From positions 141,605-205,604 of the forward strand of contig BOLD01000006.1 of the NCBI GenBank assembly GCA_016861345.1: a DNA stretch of 64,000 nt, written 5' to 3'. The position numbers and the translations under genes were made by a program. Below, in pieces: positions 8,567 through 17,869 of this stretch. The notes beneath the pieces were generated by a model. It ran no database searches, was not told the origin of the DNA, and worked only from the letters and a program-made list of their open reading frames with translations. The stretch comes from Oligoflexia bacterium (GTDB lineage: Bacteria; Bdellovibrionota; Bdellovibrionia; Bdellovibrionales; Bdellovibrionaceae). Each line of letters starts with the position of its first letter. Position 1 is the stretch's first letter.

Positions 8567-9157
8567 ATGCAATTAAATTTAATACCACAGAAAGAACTAA
8601 GAGCCATTAAAGCCAGAAGCTTCGGCGGCACAAGTCTTAAAAAAAGAAGAAAGGTGGTCAGGCCACTTCGTGAGGGATTGATTCATCATGTGGTATTTAA
8701 ATCCAGCAGGGCACAAGGGCGCCAGTCGTTTTACACCCATAAACAGTTTGTTTCAGCTTTGCTCAAAGAACGATCGCAAAAATTCTTTGTCGAGATCCTT
8801 GATTCCGTCAATATGGGAAACCATATTCACCTGAAGGTCAGATTTAAAGACAAAAAAAGATTTCAAAATTTTCTCAGGACATTCTCTGCAATTCTTGCTC
8901 GAAAAATTACAGGTGCTCATCGCGGAAATTCCGTGGGAAAGTTTTGGGATGGACTAGTTTTTACTAGAATCCTGACATCAAAGTTGGAGGAACTAGGATT
9001 AAAAGGCTATTTTGAGGGAAATCACCGGCAAAGAGAGTTTGGGCATGAGGAGCGAGAGTTCTATCTGACCAGGTGGAATCAATTTCTCTATAGATTAAAA
9101 CAAAAACGAGCAGTTTCTTCCAGGCAAGCGTTGCCATCTGGCGATCCGTATGGGTGA
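8567..9157 (+). CDS. Y1 (HUH) transposase-like protein, RAYT type
   Basis: A 196-residue single-strand DNA transposase-like protein of the IS200/REP-associated (Y1) superfamily. The metal-binding HUH motif is MGNHIHLKVRF (usual form MPNHVHLL), and the catalytic Tyr is probably that in LKGYFEGNHRQRE, matching the usual YIxxNP position. An N-terminal basic stretch (KKRRKVVR) may help in DNA binding. There is one copy here, with its own promoter and no visible flanking stem-loops or target duplication, which suggests a domesticated RAYT rather than an active element. Neighbouring codon use looks similar. Activity is not shown by the sequence. Confidence 0.8.
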   Translation: MQLNLIPQKELRAIKARSFGGTSLKKRRKVVRPLREGLIHHVVFKSSRAQGRQSFYTHKQFVSALLKERSQKFFVEILDSVNMGNHIHLKVRFKDKKRFQNFLRTFSAILARKITGAHRGNSVGKFWDGLVFTRILTSKLEELGLKGYFEGNHRQREFGHEEREFYLTRWNQFLYRLKQKRAVSSRQALPSGDPYG

Positions 9158-9217
9158 ATGATAAAGTGACCAACAAGAGGCCGTCACAAAAATTGTAAAT
9201 ATAGATAAAGGAATTAA

Positions 9218-9592
9218 ATGCTCTGCCCCTGCGGATCGAATGAAAAATATGAAAGCTGCTGCGACCCCTATCACAATGGCGCTGCGGTAGCGCCGAATGC
9301 AGAAAAGCTGATGCGGTCACGGTATTCAGCTTTTGCCATGAAAAATATGAATTACATTATCAAGACCACAGATCCTGTGGACCTTGTCAAATTTGATCGT
9401 ACTGCGAATGAACGGTGGATGCTTGAGTCTGAATTTCTGAAGCTTGAAATCCTGCAAAGCTCAGAAAATGAAAATCAGGGTACAGTCGAATTTCAAGCGA
9501 CATTTAAGCATATGGGAAAAGTTCAAACTCATCACGAGGTCTCTGCCTTTCGAAAAATTAACGGAAATTGGTTTTACCGAATCTCCCAGTAA
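9218..9592 (+). CDS. YchJ-family SEC-C motif protein
   Basis: A 124-residue protein that begins with the SEC-C zinc motif (CPCGSNEKYESCC), also found at the end of SecA, followed by the YchJ core: RSRYSAFAMKNMNYIIKT, FLKLEIL, and a C-terminal VSAFRKINGNWFY strand. The fold is NTF2-like in known structures and the biochemical role is unknown. AAGGA lies upstream of the ATG. The gene converges on lgt, overlapping it by 35 bases. Confidence 0.85.
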   Translation: MLCPCGSNEKYESCCDPYHNGAAVAPNAEKLMRSRYSAFAMKNMNYIIKTTDPVDLVKFDRTANERWMLESEFLKLEILQSSENENQGTVEFQATFKHMGKVQTHHEVSAFRKINGNWFYRISQ

Positions 9593-10295
9593 TGATTTGA
9601 GTCAAGCCCAATCCCACAATCACCAGGCTGATCCATGTTGAAATAGAAAGTCCGAAAATCAAGTCACCACGAAAATCCACACGGAAATACTCCATGACAA
9701 GTCGTCCAAGTCCATGACCGATCATCCAAATCGCAAAGAGTGTTCCTGGTTGAAATTGCTTCAATCGAAGCTTCCACAGAATTCCAAAAACACAGAGCTC
9801 CCAAAAAATGGCGTAGATTTGTGTTGGATGTTTTCCCTGTAGCGCCCAGGGATAAGCGCAAGTGCCACCATAGCAGCATCCGGCAAGTAGGCAGGCAAAG
9901 CGTCCCAATGCATATCCCAGCGATCCCACTGGGGCGAAGAAATCAAGCCACTCTGCCGGTGAGATTTTCTTCAGCTTTAAATACAAAATTGAGCCCAAAA
10001 CCGCAGCAATGGCTCCGCCATAAAAAACAAAACCACCCTCCCAAAATTGAAAAAGTCGACGGTAGTCTTCTTTGTAGTAATCAGGGTTTTCATACAGAAC
10101 ATGGAGTAGTCTGGCGCCAAGAAAACCGGCAACCATGATGATCAGGGACAGATTTAAAACGAGCTCAACAGATTTATTTTCTTTTTGGGATTTGCGAACA
10201 GTAAACCACAGAAGAAAACTATAAAGCAGGCTTAGATAAACCAAGTAGGATGGAAGTTCAGTACCTGAGCCAAGATTAATGATTGGATACATCAA
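9558..10295 (-). CDS. lgt: Prolipoprotein diacylglyceryl transferase (Lgt), Cys-rich variant
   Basis: Transfers diacylglycerol from phosphatidylglycerol to the lipobox Cys of prolipoproteins at the inner membrane. It has 245 residues and about seven hydrophobic segments. The HPTQIY segment and the C-terminal GRLVMEYFR match the regions holding the essential His and Arg of E. coli Lgt. The central signature differs: GRFACLLAGCCYGG replaces the usual GRxGNFxNxE. Position directly after lspA, overlapping by 20 bases, supports the lipoprotein role, and this window encodes many lipoproteins. A different transferase of the same fold cannot be fully excluded. Confidence 0.82.
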   Translation of the reverse strand: MMYPIINLGSGTELPSYLVYLSLLYSFLLWFTVRKSQKENKSVELVLNLSLIIMVAGFLGARLLHVLYENPDYYKEDYRRLFQFWEGGFVFYGGAIAAVLGSILYLKLKKISPAEWLDFFAPVGSLGYALGRFACLLAGCCYGGTCAYPWALQGKHPTQIYAIFWELCVFGILWKLRLKQFQPGTLFAIWMIGHGLGRLVMEYFRVDFRGDLIFGLSISTWISLVIVGLGLTQIITGRFGKTNFR

Positions 10296-10797
10296 CTACT
10301 TTTTCACTATGTTTTTTCTGGCGGCCTTCTAGAAACATCACAAGAAGAAGCACGCAGACTCCGCAGACGATACCCATATCTGCTATATTAAATGCTGGAT
10401 AGGTGTAAGCCTCTTTATAGTGGAAGTCGAGAAAGTCGATCACATAACGAAAACGAATTCGATCAATATAATTTCCAATCGCTCCGCCAAAGACGCTCGA
10501 AAGAGCCAGAATCTGGGGCATATCATCATCTCGGACGCTGCGGAGTATTGAGAGAATGATAATTAAGGCAATCGGAGGCATTGAGAGAAAGAAAATTTCT
10601 CTAAAAGTAGGATTGGACTGAGCTAAGAATCCAAATGCCGCGCCAAAATTTCGCACATAAGTGATATTAAAGAATCCGGGAATAACTGGAGTTGATTCAC
10701 CCAATTGATAATGAGTGTGGATATACATTTTGGTCAGCTGATCCAGCGCAATTAAAAATGCAGAGACCGCCAGCAGAATTAAATATTTTTTCTTCAT
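10276..10797 (-). CDS. lspA: Lipoprotein signal peptidase II
   Basis: A 173-residue inner-membrane aspartyl protease that cleaves the signal peptide of diacylglyceryl-modified prolipoproteins. Two catalytic Asp residues lie in GNYIDRIRFRYVIDF and FNIADMGI, as in the family. NYVRN-type segment NITYVRNFGAAFG and four hydrophobic helices are present. It follows ileS with a four-base overlap, the common ileS-lspA pairing of many bacteria. A basic, His-containing C-terminal tail (EGRQKKHSEK) should be cytoplasmic. Confidence 0.95.
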   Translation of the reverse strand: MKKKYLILLAVSAFLIALDQLTKMYIHTHYQLGESTPVIPGFFNITYVRNFGAAFGFLAQSNPTFREIFFLSMPPIALIIILSILRSVRDDDMPQILALSSVFGGAIGNYIDRIRFRYVIDFLDFHYKEAYTYPAFNIADMGIVCGVCVLLLVMFLEGRQKKHSEKVVDVSNH

Positions 10798-13556
10798 GAG
10801 AGTGCCTCAACACATTTTCCGCAGGCACCTGGGAACTGTGAATTCTTCCCGGTATCCACTGAGTAAGTCCAGCAGCGAAGACATTTTTCTCCGTCTGCTT
10901 TCTCTGTTAGAATTTTATACTCACCTTTTTCTAGTTTAACTTGAGAGGTGATCAAGAATTCTTGAAGTCCTGAGAACCCAGCAAGTTGTTGATAAAGATC
11001 TCCATCGGCTGTGATTTTGACTTTGGCTTCAAGACTGGAACCAATTGTTTTTGCCGTTCTCATTAGTTCCAATTCTTTTTGAACATCACCCCGAACTTTG
11101 ATCAGAGCTTCAAATTTTGCTGTCAGGTTTGGTTTATTCCAAGATTCTGGAGCGACAGGGAAGTCTTGCAAGAAGATACTCTCTGCCTTATCGCCCTTGG
11201 CATAAGTGTAAACCTCTTCAGCCAAGAAGGATAAAATCGGAGCCATCATACGGATTAAATAATCAGTCATCAAATAGATGACTGTCTGGGCTGATTTGCG
11301 AGGAACTCCATTCGCCTTCCACGTGTACAGACGGTCTTTTAAAATATCCAAGTAAGTCGCCGATAAATCCACCGTGAAGAAGGTATTTAGCGCGTGGTAG
11401 ACTTTGTAGAAGGAATACTCGTTATATGCTGAAGTGACTTTTTGCGTGAGCTCATACAGGCGAGCAAGGGCCCACTGATCAATTTCTCGCATTTGATCAT
11501 AAGGAACCATTTCAGTTTTAGGATCAAAATCGGTAGTGGCGCCCAATAAGAATCTCATCGTGTTTCTGATTCGACGATAGGTCTCTGTGACTCGCTCAAG
11601 TTCTGTTTGTCCGCAAGAAAGATCCTGGCCATAGTCTTCGTAGACTGACCACAGACGTAGAATTTCAACACCACTTTTGTTGGCCACTTCGATGGGGTCA
11701 ACCACGTTGCCCTTGGATTTACTCATTTTAAATCCTTGAGAATCTGTCACAAATCCATGGGTGAGCAGGGCTTTAAACGGAGGTTTTCCATTCGTCACCA
11801 TCGAGGACAATAAAGAAGTATTAAACCATCCACGATGCTGATCGCTACCTTCGAGATAAATATCGGCAGGAACACTTAAGCCCTCTCGGCGTTTTTGAAC
11901 AGCGGCATGACAAATTCCAGAATCAAACCAGACATCCAAAATATCTTTTCCATGGGTAAAGCCTTCTGCTCCGAAATCACCTTTTGGTGTGAATGGGCCA
12001 ATGAAATGCTCCGGCGGATGTTTAAAGAAGGCATCAATGCCACCCTCTTTTTCCATCACATCAGCCACCTTCATCATGACATTCACATCAGCTAAAGGCT
12101 GTCCTGTCTTTTTGCAGTAGAAAACAGGAATTGGAACTCCCCAAGTTCGCTGACGGCTCAAACACCAATCAGGTCGGCCTTCCATCATTGCTCGTAAGCG
12201 AGCTTCACCCCACGATGGGAAGAATTGAATTTCATCTAATGCTTTTAAAGTTTTTTGTCGAATCTGACTTTCCTCAAGATCCAGTCCAATAAACCACTGC
12301 GGAGTAGCTCGGAAAATGAGCGGAGTTTTTGATCTCCAGCAATGCGGATAGCTGTGCTCGATTTCCTTATGTCCCAGCAGATGGCCTGATGCCTTTAATT
12401 TTTCGATGATCAAAGGATTGGCTTTAAAAATATTTTGTCCTTGGAACTCGGGCACTTCTGCTGTGAAAGTTCCGTTTGGTCCAACGGGGCTTAAAATTTG
12501 AAGTCCATATTTTAATCCCACTTTAAAGTCATCAGCACCATGTCCCGGAGCTGTATGAACGCAGCCTGTACCCGCATCTGCGGTAACGTGTGGGCCAAGA
12601 ATCACAAGAGAGTCCCGATCAATGAAAGGATGTCGGGCTTTTCCCATTTCTAAATCTGTGGCTTTGACTTTATAAGTTTCTGTTAAAGTCAGACCTGTGT
12701 CTTTCTCGACAAACTCTTTTAAGCTCTTGGCGATGACGATGTTTTCAGATCCAATATCAAAAACGCCATACTCAAAATCAGCGTTCAAACAAATTCCCAA
12801 GTTCGCTGGCAATGTCCATGGTGTTGTGGTCCAAATCACAAATGAAGTTGGTTTCTTTGGACTTCCCAATTTTTTTAAAGTCTCAGCATCAGTAACATTA
12901 AACTTCACATAGATCGCAGGAGATTTGTGCTGGTGATACTCAACCTCTGCATCAGCAAGTGCAGTTTGCAGAGTCCAGTTCCAGTAAACAGGCTTTGTTC
13001 CAAGATAGATGACGCCTTTTTGATAAGCGCGGGCAAACTCTCGAACTTCTTCGGCCTCATAAGCGGGGTCCATTGTCAGATAGGGCTCATTCCAGTCAGC
13101 CAGCACTCCTAATCTTCGAAATTGGTCTCGCTGATTGTTGATCCATTTTTGAGCCTCGGCTCGGCAAAGTTGGCGAAGTTCAGTATCGGTTTTTTCTTTT
13201 GATTTTGATCCAAGATTTTTCATCACTGCATGTTCAATCGGAAGACCGTGGCAATCCCATCCCGGAATAAAGGGAGCAGAATAGCCCGACATGTTTTTGT
13301 ATTTAATGATGATATCTTTCAGTGCTTTATTCAGAGCATGACCAATGTGAATGGATCCATTGGCGTACGGAGGACCATCAGGAAGAACAAAAGATTTCTT
13401 CCCTTTGTTCTTAGCCACCATTTTTTTATAAATATCCTGAGACTCCCATTTTTTAATAATTTCGGGTTCCTTAGTTGGAAGATTTCCCTTCATCGGAAAG
13501 TCAGTTTGAGGTAGTCGGATTGTATTTTTATAATCGGGAGCTTGAGATTGTGTCAT
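10794..13556 (-). CDS. ileS: Isoleucyl-tRNA synthetase
   Basis: A class I synthetase of about 920 residues that charges tRNA-Ile and edits Val. HIGH appears as HIGH at about residue 70 (PYANGSIHIGH), and KMSKS as KMSKSKGNVVDP. The editing domain WTTTPWTLPANLG and WFDSG are present. The C-terminus carries a zinc site, CLRCW followed by CGKC. This is the bacterial eubacterial-type enzyme and not the mupirocin-resistant eukaryote-like form. I start it at the ATG three codons inside the longest frame, since the upstream start would be a TTG with AGG immediately before it. First gene of ileS-lspA-lgt. Confidence 0.96.
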   Translation of the reverse strand: MTQSQAPDYKNTIRLPQTDFPMKGNLPTKEPEIIKKWESQDIYKKMVAKNKGKKSFVLPDGPPYANGSIHIGHALNKALKDIIIKYKNMSGYSAPFIPGWDCHGLPIEHAVMKNLGSKSKEKTDTELRQLCRAEAQKWINNQRDQFRRLGVLADWNEPYLTMDPAYEAEEVREFARAYQKGVIYLGTKPVYWNWTLQTALADAEVEYHQHKSPAIYVKFNVTDAETLKKLGSPKKPTSFVIWTTTPWTLPANLGICLNADFEYGVFDIGSENIVIAKSLKEFVEKDTGLTLTETYKVKATDLEMGKARHPFIDRDSLVILGPHVTADAGTGCVHTAPGHGADDFKVGLKYGLQILSPVGPNGTFTAEVPEFQGQNIFKANPLIIEKLKASGHLLGHKEIEHSYPHCWRSKTPLIFRATPQWFIGLDLEESQIRQKTLKALDEIQFFPSWGEARLRAMMEGRPDWCLSRQRTWGVPIPVFYCKKTGQPLADVNVMMKVADVMEKEGGIDAFFKHPPEHFIGPFTPKGDFGAEGFTHGKDILDVWFDSGICHAAVQKRREGLSVPADIYLEGSDQHRGWFNTSLLSSMVTNGKPPFKALLTHGFVTDSQGFKMSKSKGNVVDPIEVANKSGVEILRLWSVYEDYGQDLSCGQTELERVTETYRRIRNTMRFLLGATTDFDPKTEMVPYDQMREIDQWALARLYELTQKVTSAYNEYSFYKVYHALNTFFTVDLSATYLDILKDRLYTWKANGVPRKSAQTVIYLMTDYLIRMMAPILSFLAEEVYTYAKGDKAESIFLQDFPVAPESWNKPNLTAKFEALIKVRGDVQKELELMRTAKTIGSSLEAKVKITADGDLYQQLAGFSGLQEFLITSQVKLEKGEYKILTEKADGEKCLRCWTYSVDTGKNSQFPGACGKCVEALS

Positions 13557-13617
13557 GTTGTCCAACCTATTGGAATAAGGGGACTTTAGTCAATCTCTGC
13601 GAGGGCTAGTACAGATT

Positions 13618-14118
13618 TTAATTCAGATTTTTGAGCTTCTTTGATCCGATTGAAATGAGCAATCGAAGAGCCTCTGTTTCAGAGCTTAAGTTGTACTCTT
13701 CTTTGACCTCTTGAATCATCATCAGGGACTTTGGATCTAAATCAAGAGAGTTCGAAGACTTAGCAGGTTTTTGAAGTGCCTGAGTGTGTGAAAATGAAGG
13801 AGCTTGAGTGCTTTGTTGAGCGGGCATAATGACAGGCTCTGTTTTAACGCCTTTGCTCAACAGCAGGGCAGGGTCATCTGATTGCTCAAATTCACCCATC
13901 AAACCAGCAAGATTTTTAAGCTCATTTTTGAAATTTTGAATGCTGGGGCGATCTAAAGCGGCATCACCATCCAGCTTGGCCTTGAGATAGATGCTGACTA
14001 AGATATCAGGATTAGTGGCTAATTCTTTAATATGATCGCCCTGGCTTTGGAGCCAAGTATAAGCCTTCACAAGGGTCTCTTTTGTGTATGCCTGGGGCGG
14101 TAGTGGATTCATAGCCAT
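13618..14118 (-). CDS. Conserved-looking protein of unknown function
   Basis: A 166-residue protein that I do not recognise. Residues 10-90 look helical. The middle is a low-complexity Gln/Ser/Pro/Ala linker (about 95-125). The last 40 residues (LDLDPKSLMMIQEVKEEYN, then SSETEALRLLISIG) have the strand-helix-helix spacing of ribbon-helix-helix DNA-binding domains; this is inference from pattern only. No signal peptide or membrane segment. It lies alone between ileS and the sigma-54 response regulator, all on the same strand, with gaps of 61 and 130 bases. Confidence 0.7.
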   Translation of the reverse strand: MAMNPLPPQAYTKETLVKAYTWLQSQGDHIKELATNPDILVSIYLKAKLDGDAALDRPSIQNFKNELKNLAGLMGEFEQSDDPALLLSKGVKTEPVIMPAQQSTQAPSFSHTQALQKPAKSSNSLDLDPKSLMMIQEVKEEYNLSSETEALRLLISIGSKKLKNLN

Positions 14119-14248
14119 GGATCTGGGAAACTAAGCCTAACGTTAATGAGTTTCAAGTTGAAAAGTGTCATGAAGCAGGATGCAAACTGATTCAGCAATT
14201 GAAAATTAACTTGACCCAATTCAGATCGCAAAAATCAGGTCACATTTT

Positions 14249-15727
14249 TTAAGACGAAAAGTCTTTCGCGTTGATTCCGTACTTCTCTATTTTTCTTAAC
14301 AGAGTCTTCTTCGGAATATTTGCATGCAGTGCTGTTTGATTAATTCGACCCTTAAATGTCTTCAGCGCCTTGATAATAAACTCTTTTTCAAAGGCCTCTT
14401 TTTGAGCATTAAAATCAAGCTCGCCAGCCGTTTGAGGGCAGATATCTTGAAGGGACTCAAGGTCCTCATCAGAGACATCCTCGTCGTCGACAATTTTAAG
14501 GTCAGATGAGCCTGCTTGTACAACCGGCTCTGATGATACTTCGGGCAGAACAGTTCCTGTGGCGTTCAGAACCACTTCAGGTAGGGAAGCAAGGGTGATC
14601 ACACTTGCATTCTCCATAACAAAGCAGTGCTCAATGACGTTCTCAAGCTCACGAATATTTCCTGGCCAGTCATATTTTTTCAGAACAGCCAAGGCATCAG
14701 CAGCAATGCCCGTGATCTTTTTTCCATGAGTGGAATTAAATTTTTTAATGAACATAGAGATCATGTTGTCCAGATCGTCTTTGCGATCCACCAATGATGG
14801 TAAAAAGATCGGGATAACATTCAGACGGTAGAAAAGGTCTTCACGGAAAGCCCCTGTTTTCATCATCTCTTCAAGGGGGCGGTTAGTGGCTGCAATAATT
14901 CGAACATTGGTTTGAATTTCGCGATTCGCTCCAACTGGAGTAAATACTTTTTCCTGAAGAACACGGAGAAGTTTAACTTGCATGAGCGGAGGCAGATCGC
15001 CAACTTCGTCTAAGAACAACGTGCCGCCCTCGGCGTACTGAAACTTTCCAATTTTTCTTTCGTTGGCACCAGTGAAAGAGCCTTTTTCGTGGCCGAAAAG
15101 CTCAGATTCAAACAGATTTTCGGGAATTGCCGAGCAGTTGATGGCTACAAATTTTCCTTCTTTACGTGAGGAATTGTAATGGATTGCCCGCGCCACAAGT
15201 TCTTTTCCTGTTCCTGATGCTCCACGAATCAAAACGGGAGTATCCACTTTTGAAAGTTTATTGATGATGTTAAAGACCTTCATCATTTGAGAATTTGACC
15301 CAATGATTTTTCGTCCGTTCTCCATCATGACGGGTGCGCTGGCTGCAACATTTGAAATCAGATTGTGAGCAGCGATGGCGCGCTCGATAATGCAGATTAA
15401 CTCTTCTGAACTGACAGGCTTTGAGAGATAATTATATGCCCCATCTTTTACCGCTTCAACAGCTTGAGTGATGGCAGCGTGAGCGGTCATCATGATCACG
15501 ATAATTCCAGGGTTGTGTTCTTTGATTTGTTTTAAAGCTTGAAGACCATTCAGGCGGGGCATGTCTACATCGAGCAATACAACGTCGTAAGGATTCGCAG
15601 CCACTTTTTCAACAGCGTTGAGACCATCAAAGGCTTCATCAACTTCATACTGAGAAGCTGCAAGAAGTGCGGATTTAACCGAAAGTCTTAATGCTTGATC
15701 ATCGTCAACGACTAAGACCTTAAACAT
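14249..15727 (-). CDS. NtrC-family sigma-54-dependent response regulator
   Basis: A 492-residue transcription activator with three domains. The receiver (1-120) has acidic residues 8-10, phospho-acceptor Asp53 in VVLLDVDMP and Lys103. The AAA+ domain has Walker A GASGTGKE (169-176), Walker B GTLFLDEVGDLP, the sigma-54 contact loop as GSFTGA (216-221, usual GAFTGA; Ser is a frequent variant) and arginine finger region EDLFYRLNVIPIFLPSL. The C-terminal Fis-type helix-turn-helix holds INQTALHANIPKKTLLRKI. It follows the CHASE2 kinase by 28 bases and closes the radical SAM operon. Phosphorylated, it should drive sigma-54 promoters; the operon's own promoter is of that type. Confidence 0.94.
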   Translation of the reverse strand: MFKVLVVDDDQALRLSVKSALLAASQYEVDEAFDGLNAVEKVAANPYDVVLLDVDMPRLNGLQALKQIKEHNPGIIVIMMTAHAAITQAVEAVKDGAYNYLSKPVSSEELICIIERAIAAHNLISNVAASAPVMMENGRKIIGSNSQMMKVFNIINKLSKVDTPVLIRGASGTGKELVARAIHYNSSRKEGKFVAINCSAIPENLFESELFGHEKGSFTGANERKIGKFQYAEGGTLFLDEVGDLPPLMQVKLLRVLQEKVFTPVGANREIQTNVRIIAATNRPLEEMMKTGAFREDLFYRLNVIPIFLPSLVDRKDDLDNMISMFIKKFNSTHGKKITGIAADALAVLKKYDWPGNIRELENVIEHCFVMENASVITLASLPEVVLNATGTVLPEVSSEPVVQAGSSDLKIVDDEDVSDEDLESLQDICPQTAGELDFNAQKEAFEKEFIIKALKTFKGRINQTALHANIPKKTLLRKIEKYGINAKDFSS

Positions 15728-15755
15728 AGAATCCTCCTCAGGAATTTCTAAACAA

Positions 15756-17672
15756 TTAGCTCGTTGGTAGTTCTACCGTAAAACAAGAGCCTTTTCCAGA
15801 TAGGGATGTAACAATTATCTGACCTTTATGAAGTTCCACGAAATACTTGGCTAAATAAAGGCCTAAACCCGATCCTTTTACAGGAGAGGACTTGGCGTTT
15901 TTGCTGCGAAAAAATTTCATAAAGACATGGGGGAGCTCATCCTCGGGGATCCCGGGGCCCTGGTCGATAAAATCAATTTTAACGACCCCATCGACCTCTG
16001 ATGATTTGATCTGAACTTGAGAGTGCTCGGGGCTATATTTAATGGCATTTTCGAGAAGATTCGAGAAGACCTGTTTCATCAGGTCGGGATCCAGAGAGAT
16101 GCTAAACATGGGTTCAAGGTCGGTTACGATTTTCATATGCTTTACTTTGGCCAAAAATTCGTGACGCTTAATAACTTCTTGCAAGAGCTGATTGATGTCC
16201 TTGCTTTGTTTGTGAAGCTCAACGCCTTGGCTTTCAATTCGTGCGTAGTTCAAAATGGAATTGATAAAACTGAGCAGGTCAGACGACGAAGAACGGATGG
16301 TGTCGATTGCCTCGCGCTGATGAGAGCTTAAGGTCACCGTGTCTTTCAGAATGAGATCAGTCATTCCCTGAATCCGAGCAATTGGAGTTTTTAAATCATG
16401 GGACATCATTGAGATGAAATTCGTTTTTAACTCTTCCACTTGAGAGAGAAGTTGATGCTTCTGAAAAAGCTCCCAGGATCTGCGATTTTCAATAATTAAA
16501 CGGTAAGGAATGAAAAAATAGTAGCAAAGAAAGATGGCTAAAAAAGGATGGGCCATCCCGATCCAAACACCAAAGGGCCAAAACAAAAGAAGACTGATGA
16601 CCGTGAAGCTCAAAGCCGTGCTACCCAGAATAAGCAGTCCAAAGAGTGGTCTTAAGGTCAAAACAACATTGATGGTGAGTATGGCAATAATCGACGTCAG
16701 CAGAATATTAACCCAATTCGGAGAAGGTTGGGGTGCCGAGTTGCGAATCAATGTTTCAAACATATTTGCGTGAAGCTCTGTCAAAGTCATGTTGGCATCA
16801 CGTGAAAATGGGGTTGAGACATAATCTTTGGCACTTGCCCCAATATCATCACCGATGAGCACAAGTTTATTTTCAAAAAGGCCAGGATCAAAGTTCCCGT
16901 TTTGAATATCTTCAAATTTTGAAATGGCAAAAGATCCGGGTTTTGCAAAATCAATATAAACTTGCTCGGAATCAAAGAGATTTAGTCTGCCTTTGATATT
17001 TTCAATATTCTGAAGATCAGAGTTAAAGAGACTGGCAATTTCAGGGTGCATCAGTTTTTGGTTTTGATAGGTCACAAGTAGGCGTCTTGAGACCCCATCC
17101 TTGGCAAGAATATTTTTATCGGCTGTTTTGGGCCCGGAATAAACTGAGATTTCATCAAGAGGGGGAGAGAGGCTGAGCTTTGATTCTTCTGCGTGTCTTT
17201 CCATGACATCAGTTTGCATTCCAAAGTTTTGAAGTCCCTTAGCAGCTTGAGCAAAGCGAGCTTTAGAAGAATCATCCCCGACAAAAAAGCCTCGGCGGTC
17301 CTCTTCGCCATATTGATTTTCAATTCCTCTAAGTGGTGCGAAACCGCGAATATAAATAACGGCCTTGGGTTTAGCAGTTTTTAATTTGCTGAGCAGCTCG
17401 GCGTGTTCGGGGAAGCCGGGGATCCCCTTATTTTTCTCAATGGTTTTTGAGTCCACCATGATGATGCGAACTTCGTCAGAGAGCGTTGGCGAGGGACGCA
17501 GACGAATTCGAATGTCGTAGAAAAAGGCTTCAATAAAGTCGAACTTTAATTGAATAAGAGCCAACGAGATCGCCAAACCAAGGACGATCCGTAAAGCATG
17601 AAAGATAATCTTACGCCGGGGTTGGAGAATATCCTGTTCTCTTGAGTTCCCCTGAAGAGGGGGTATTCCCAT
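15756..17672 (-). CDS. CHASE2-domain sensor histidine kinase
   Basis: A 638-residue membrane sensor. One hydrophobic helix (about 26-44) leads to an extracytoplasmic CHASE2 domain (about 45-320, with FFYDIRIRLRP and LVLIGDDIG, both typical). Three closely spaced helices (about 325-395) follow, the hallmark CHASE2 topology. The kinase core has His425 in SMMSHDLKTPIARIQG, N box LLENAIKYSPEHSQ, G1 DQGPGIPEDE and G2 GSGLGLYLAKYFVE. Its start codon shares a base with the stop of the peptide gene (TAATG), so the two are probably translationally coupled. It very likely phosphorylates the NtrC-type regulator that follows. CHASE2 ligands are generally unknown. Confidence 0.94.
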   Translation of the reverse strand: MGIPPLQGNSREQDILQPRRKIIFHALRIVLGLAISLALIQLKFDFIEAFFYDIRIRLRPSPTLSDEVRIIMVDSKTIEKNKGIPGFPEHAELLSKLKTAKPKAVIYIRGFAPLRGIENQYGEEDRRGFFVGDDSSKARFAQAAKGLQNFGMQTDVMERHAEESKLSLSPPLDEISVYSGPKTADKNILAKDGVSRRLLVTYQNQKLMHPEIASLFNSDLQNIENIKGRLNLFDSEQVYIDFAKPGSFAISKFEDIQNGNFDPGLFENKLVLIGDDIGASAKDYVSTPFSRDANMTLTELHANMFETLIRNSAPQPSPNWVNILLTSIIAILTINVVLTLRPLFGLLILGSTALSFTVISLLLFWPFGVWIGMAHPFLAIFLCYYFFIPYRLIIENRRSWELFQKHQLLSQVEELKTNFISMMSHDLKTPIARIQGMTDLILKDTVTLSSHQREAIDTIRSSSSDLLSFINSILNYARIESQGVELHKQSKDINQLLQEVIKRHEFLAKVKHMKIVTDLEPMFSISLDPDLMKQVFSNLLENAIKYSPEHSQVQIKSSEVDGVVKIDFIDQGPGIPEDELPHVFMKFFRSKNAKSSPVKGSGLGLYLAKYFVELHKGQIIVTSLSGKGSCFTVELPTS

Positions 17673-17869
17673 TAAGTTCCAGTGGGGCGGCAGCCACCTG
17701 GGTCAGAGACAACAGTTGTCTTAACCGGGGTTACTTTTTGGATGTGTTGTTTCCCAGTTTGCCGAGCTGTCTTTTTGTCTGTCATCAAAGTGTCAGCTTT
17801 GATTTCCATTTTGGCCTCCGTATTTGTTGTCTCGTGGTCTGTTTTCATGACAACTGACGATTTTTTCAT
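17672..17869 (-). CDS. 65-residue peptide, putative radical SAM substrate (RiPP precursor)
   Basis: A small hydrophilic, Lys/Thr-rich peptide without a hydrophobic signal. Its start overlaps the stop of the radical SAM gene (ATGA) and its stop overlaps the kinase start (TAATG). Such tight coupling on both sides makes it very likely to be translated; AAAGG lies eight bases before the ATG. The C-terminus VSDPGGCRPTGT holds the only Cys (60) in a Gly/Pro setting, as in the core of many radical-SAM-modified peptides, and residues 1-50 would be the leader. No protease or exporter gene lies next to it. The precursor role is inference from position, size and composition. Confidence 0.7.
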   Translation of the reverse strand: MKKSSVVMKTDHETTNTEAKMEIKADTLMTDKKTARQTGKQHIQKVTPVKTTVVSDPGGCRPTGT

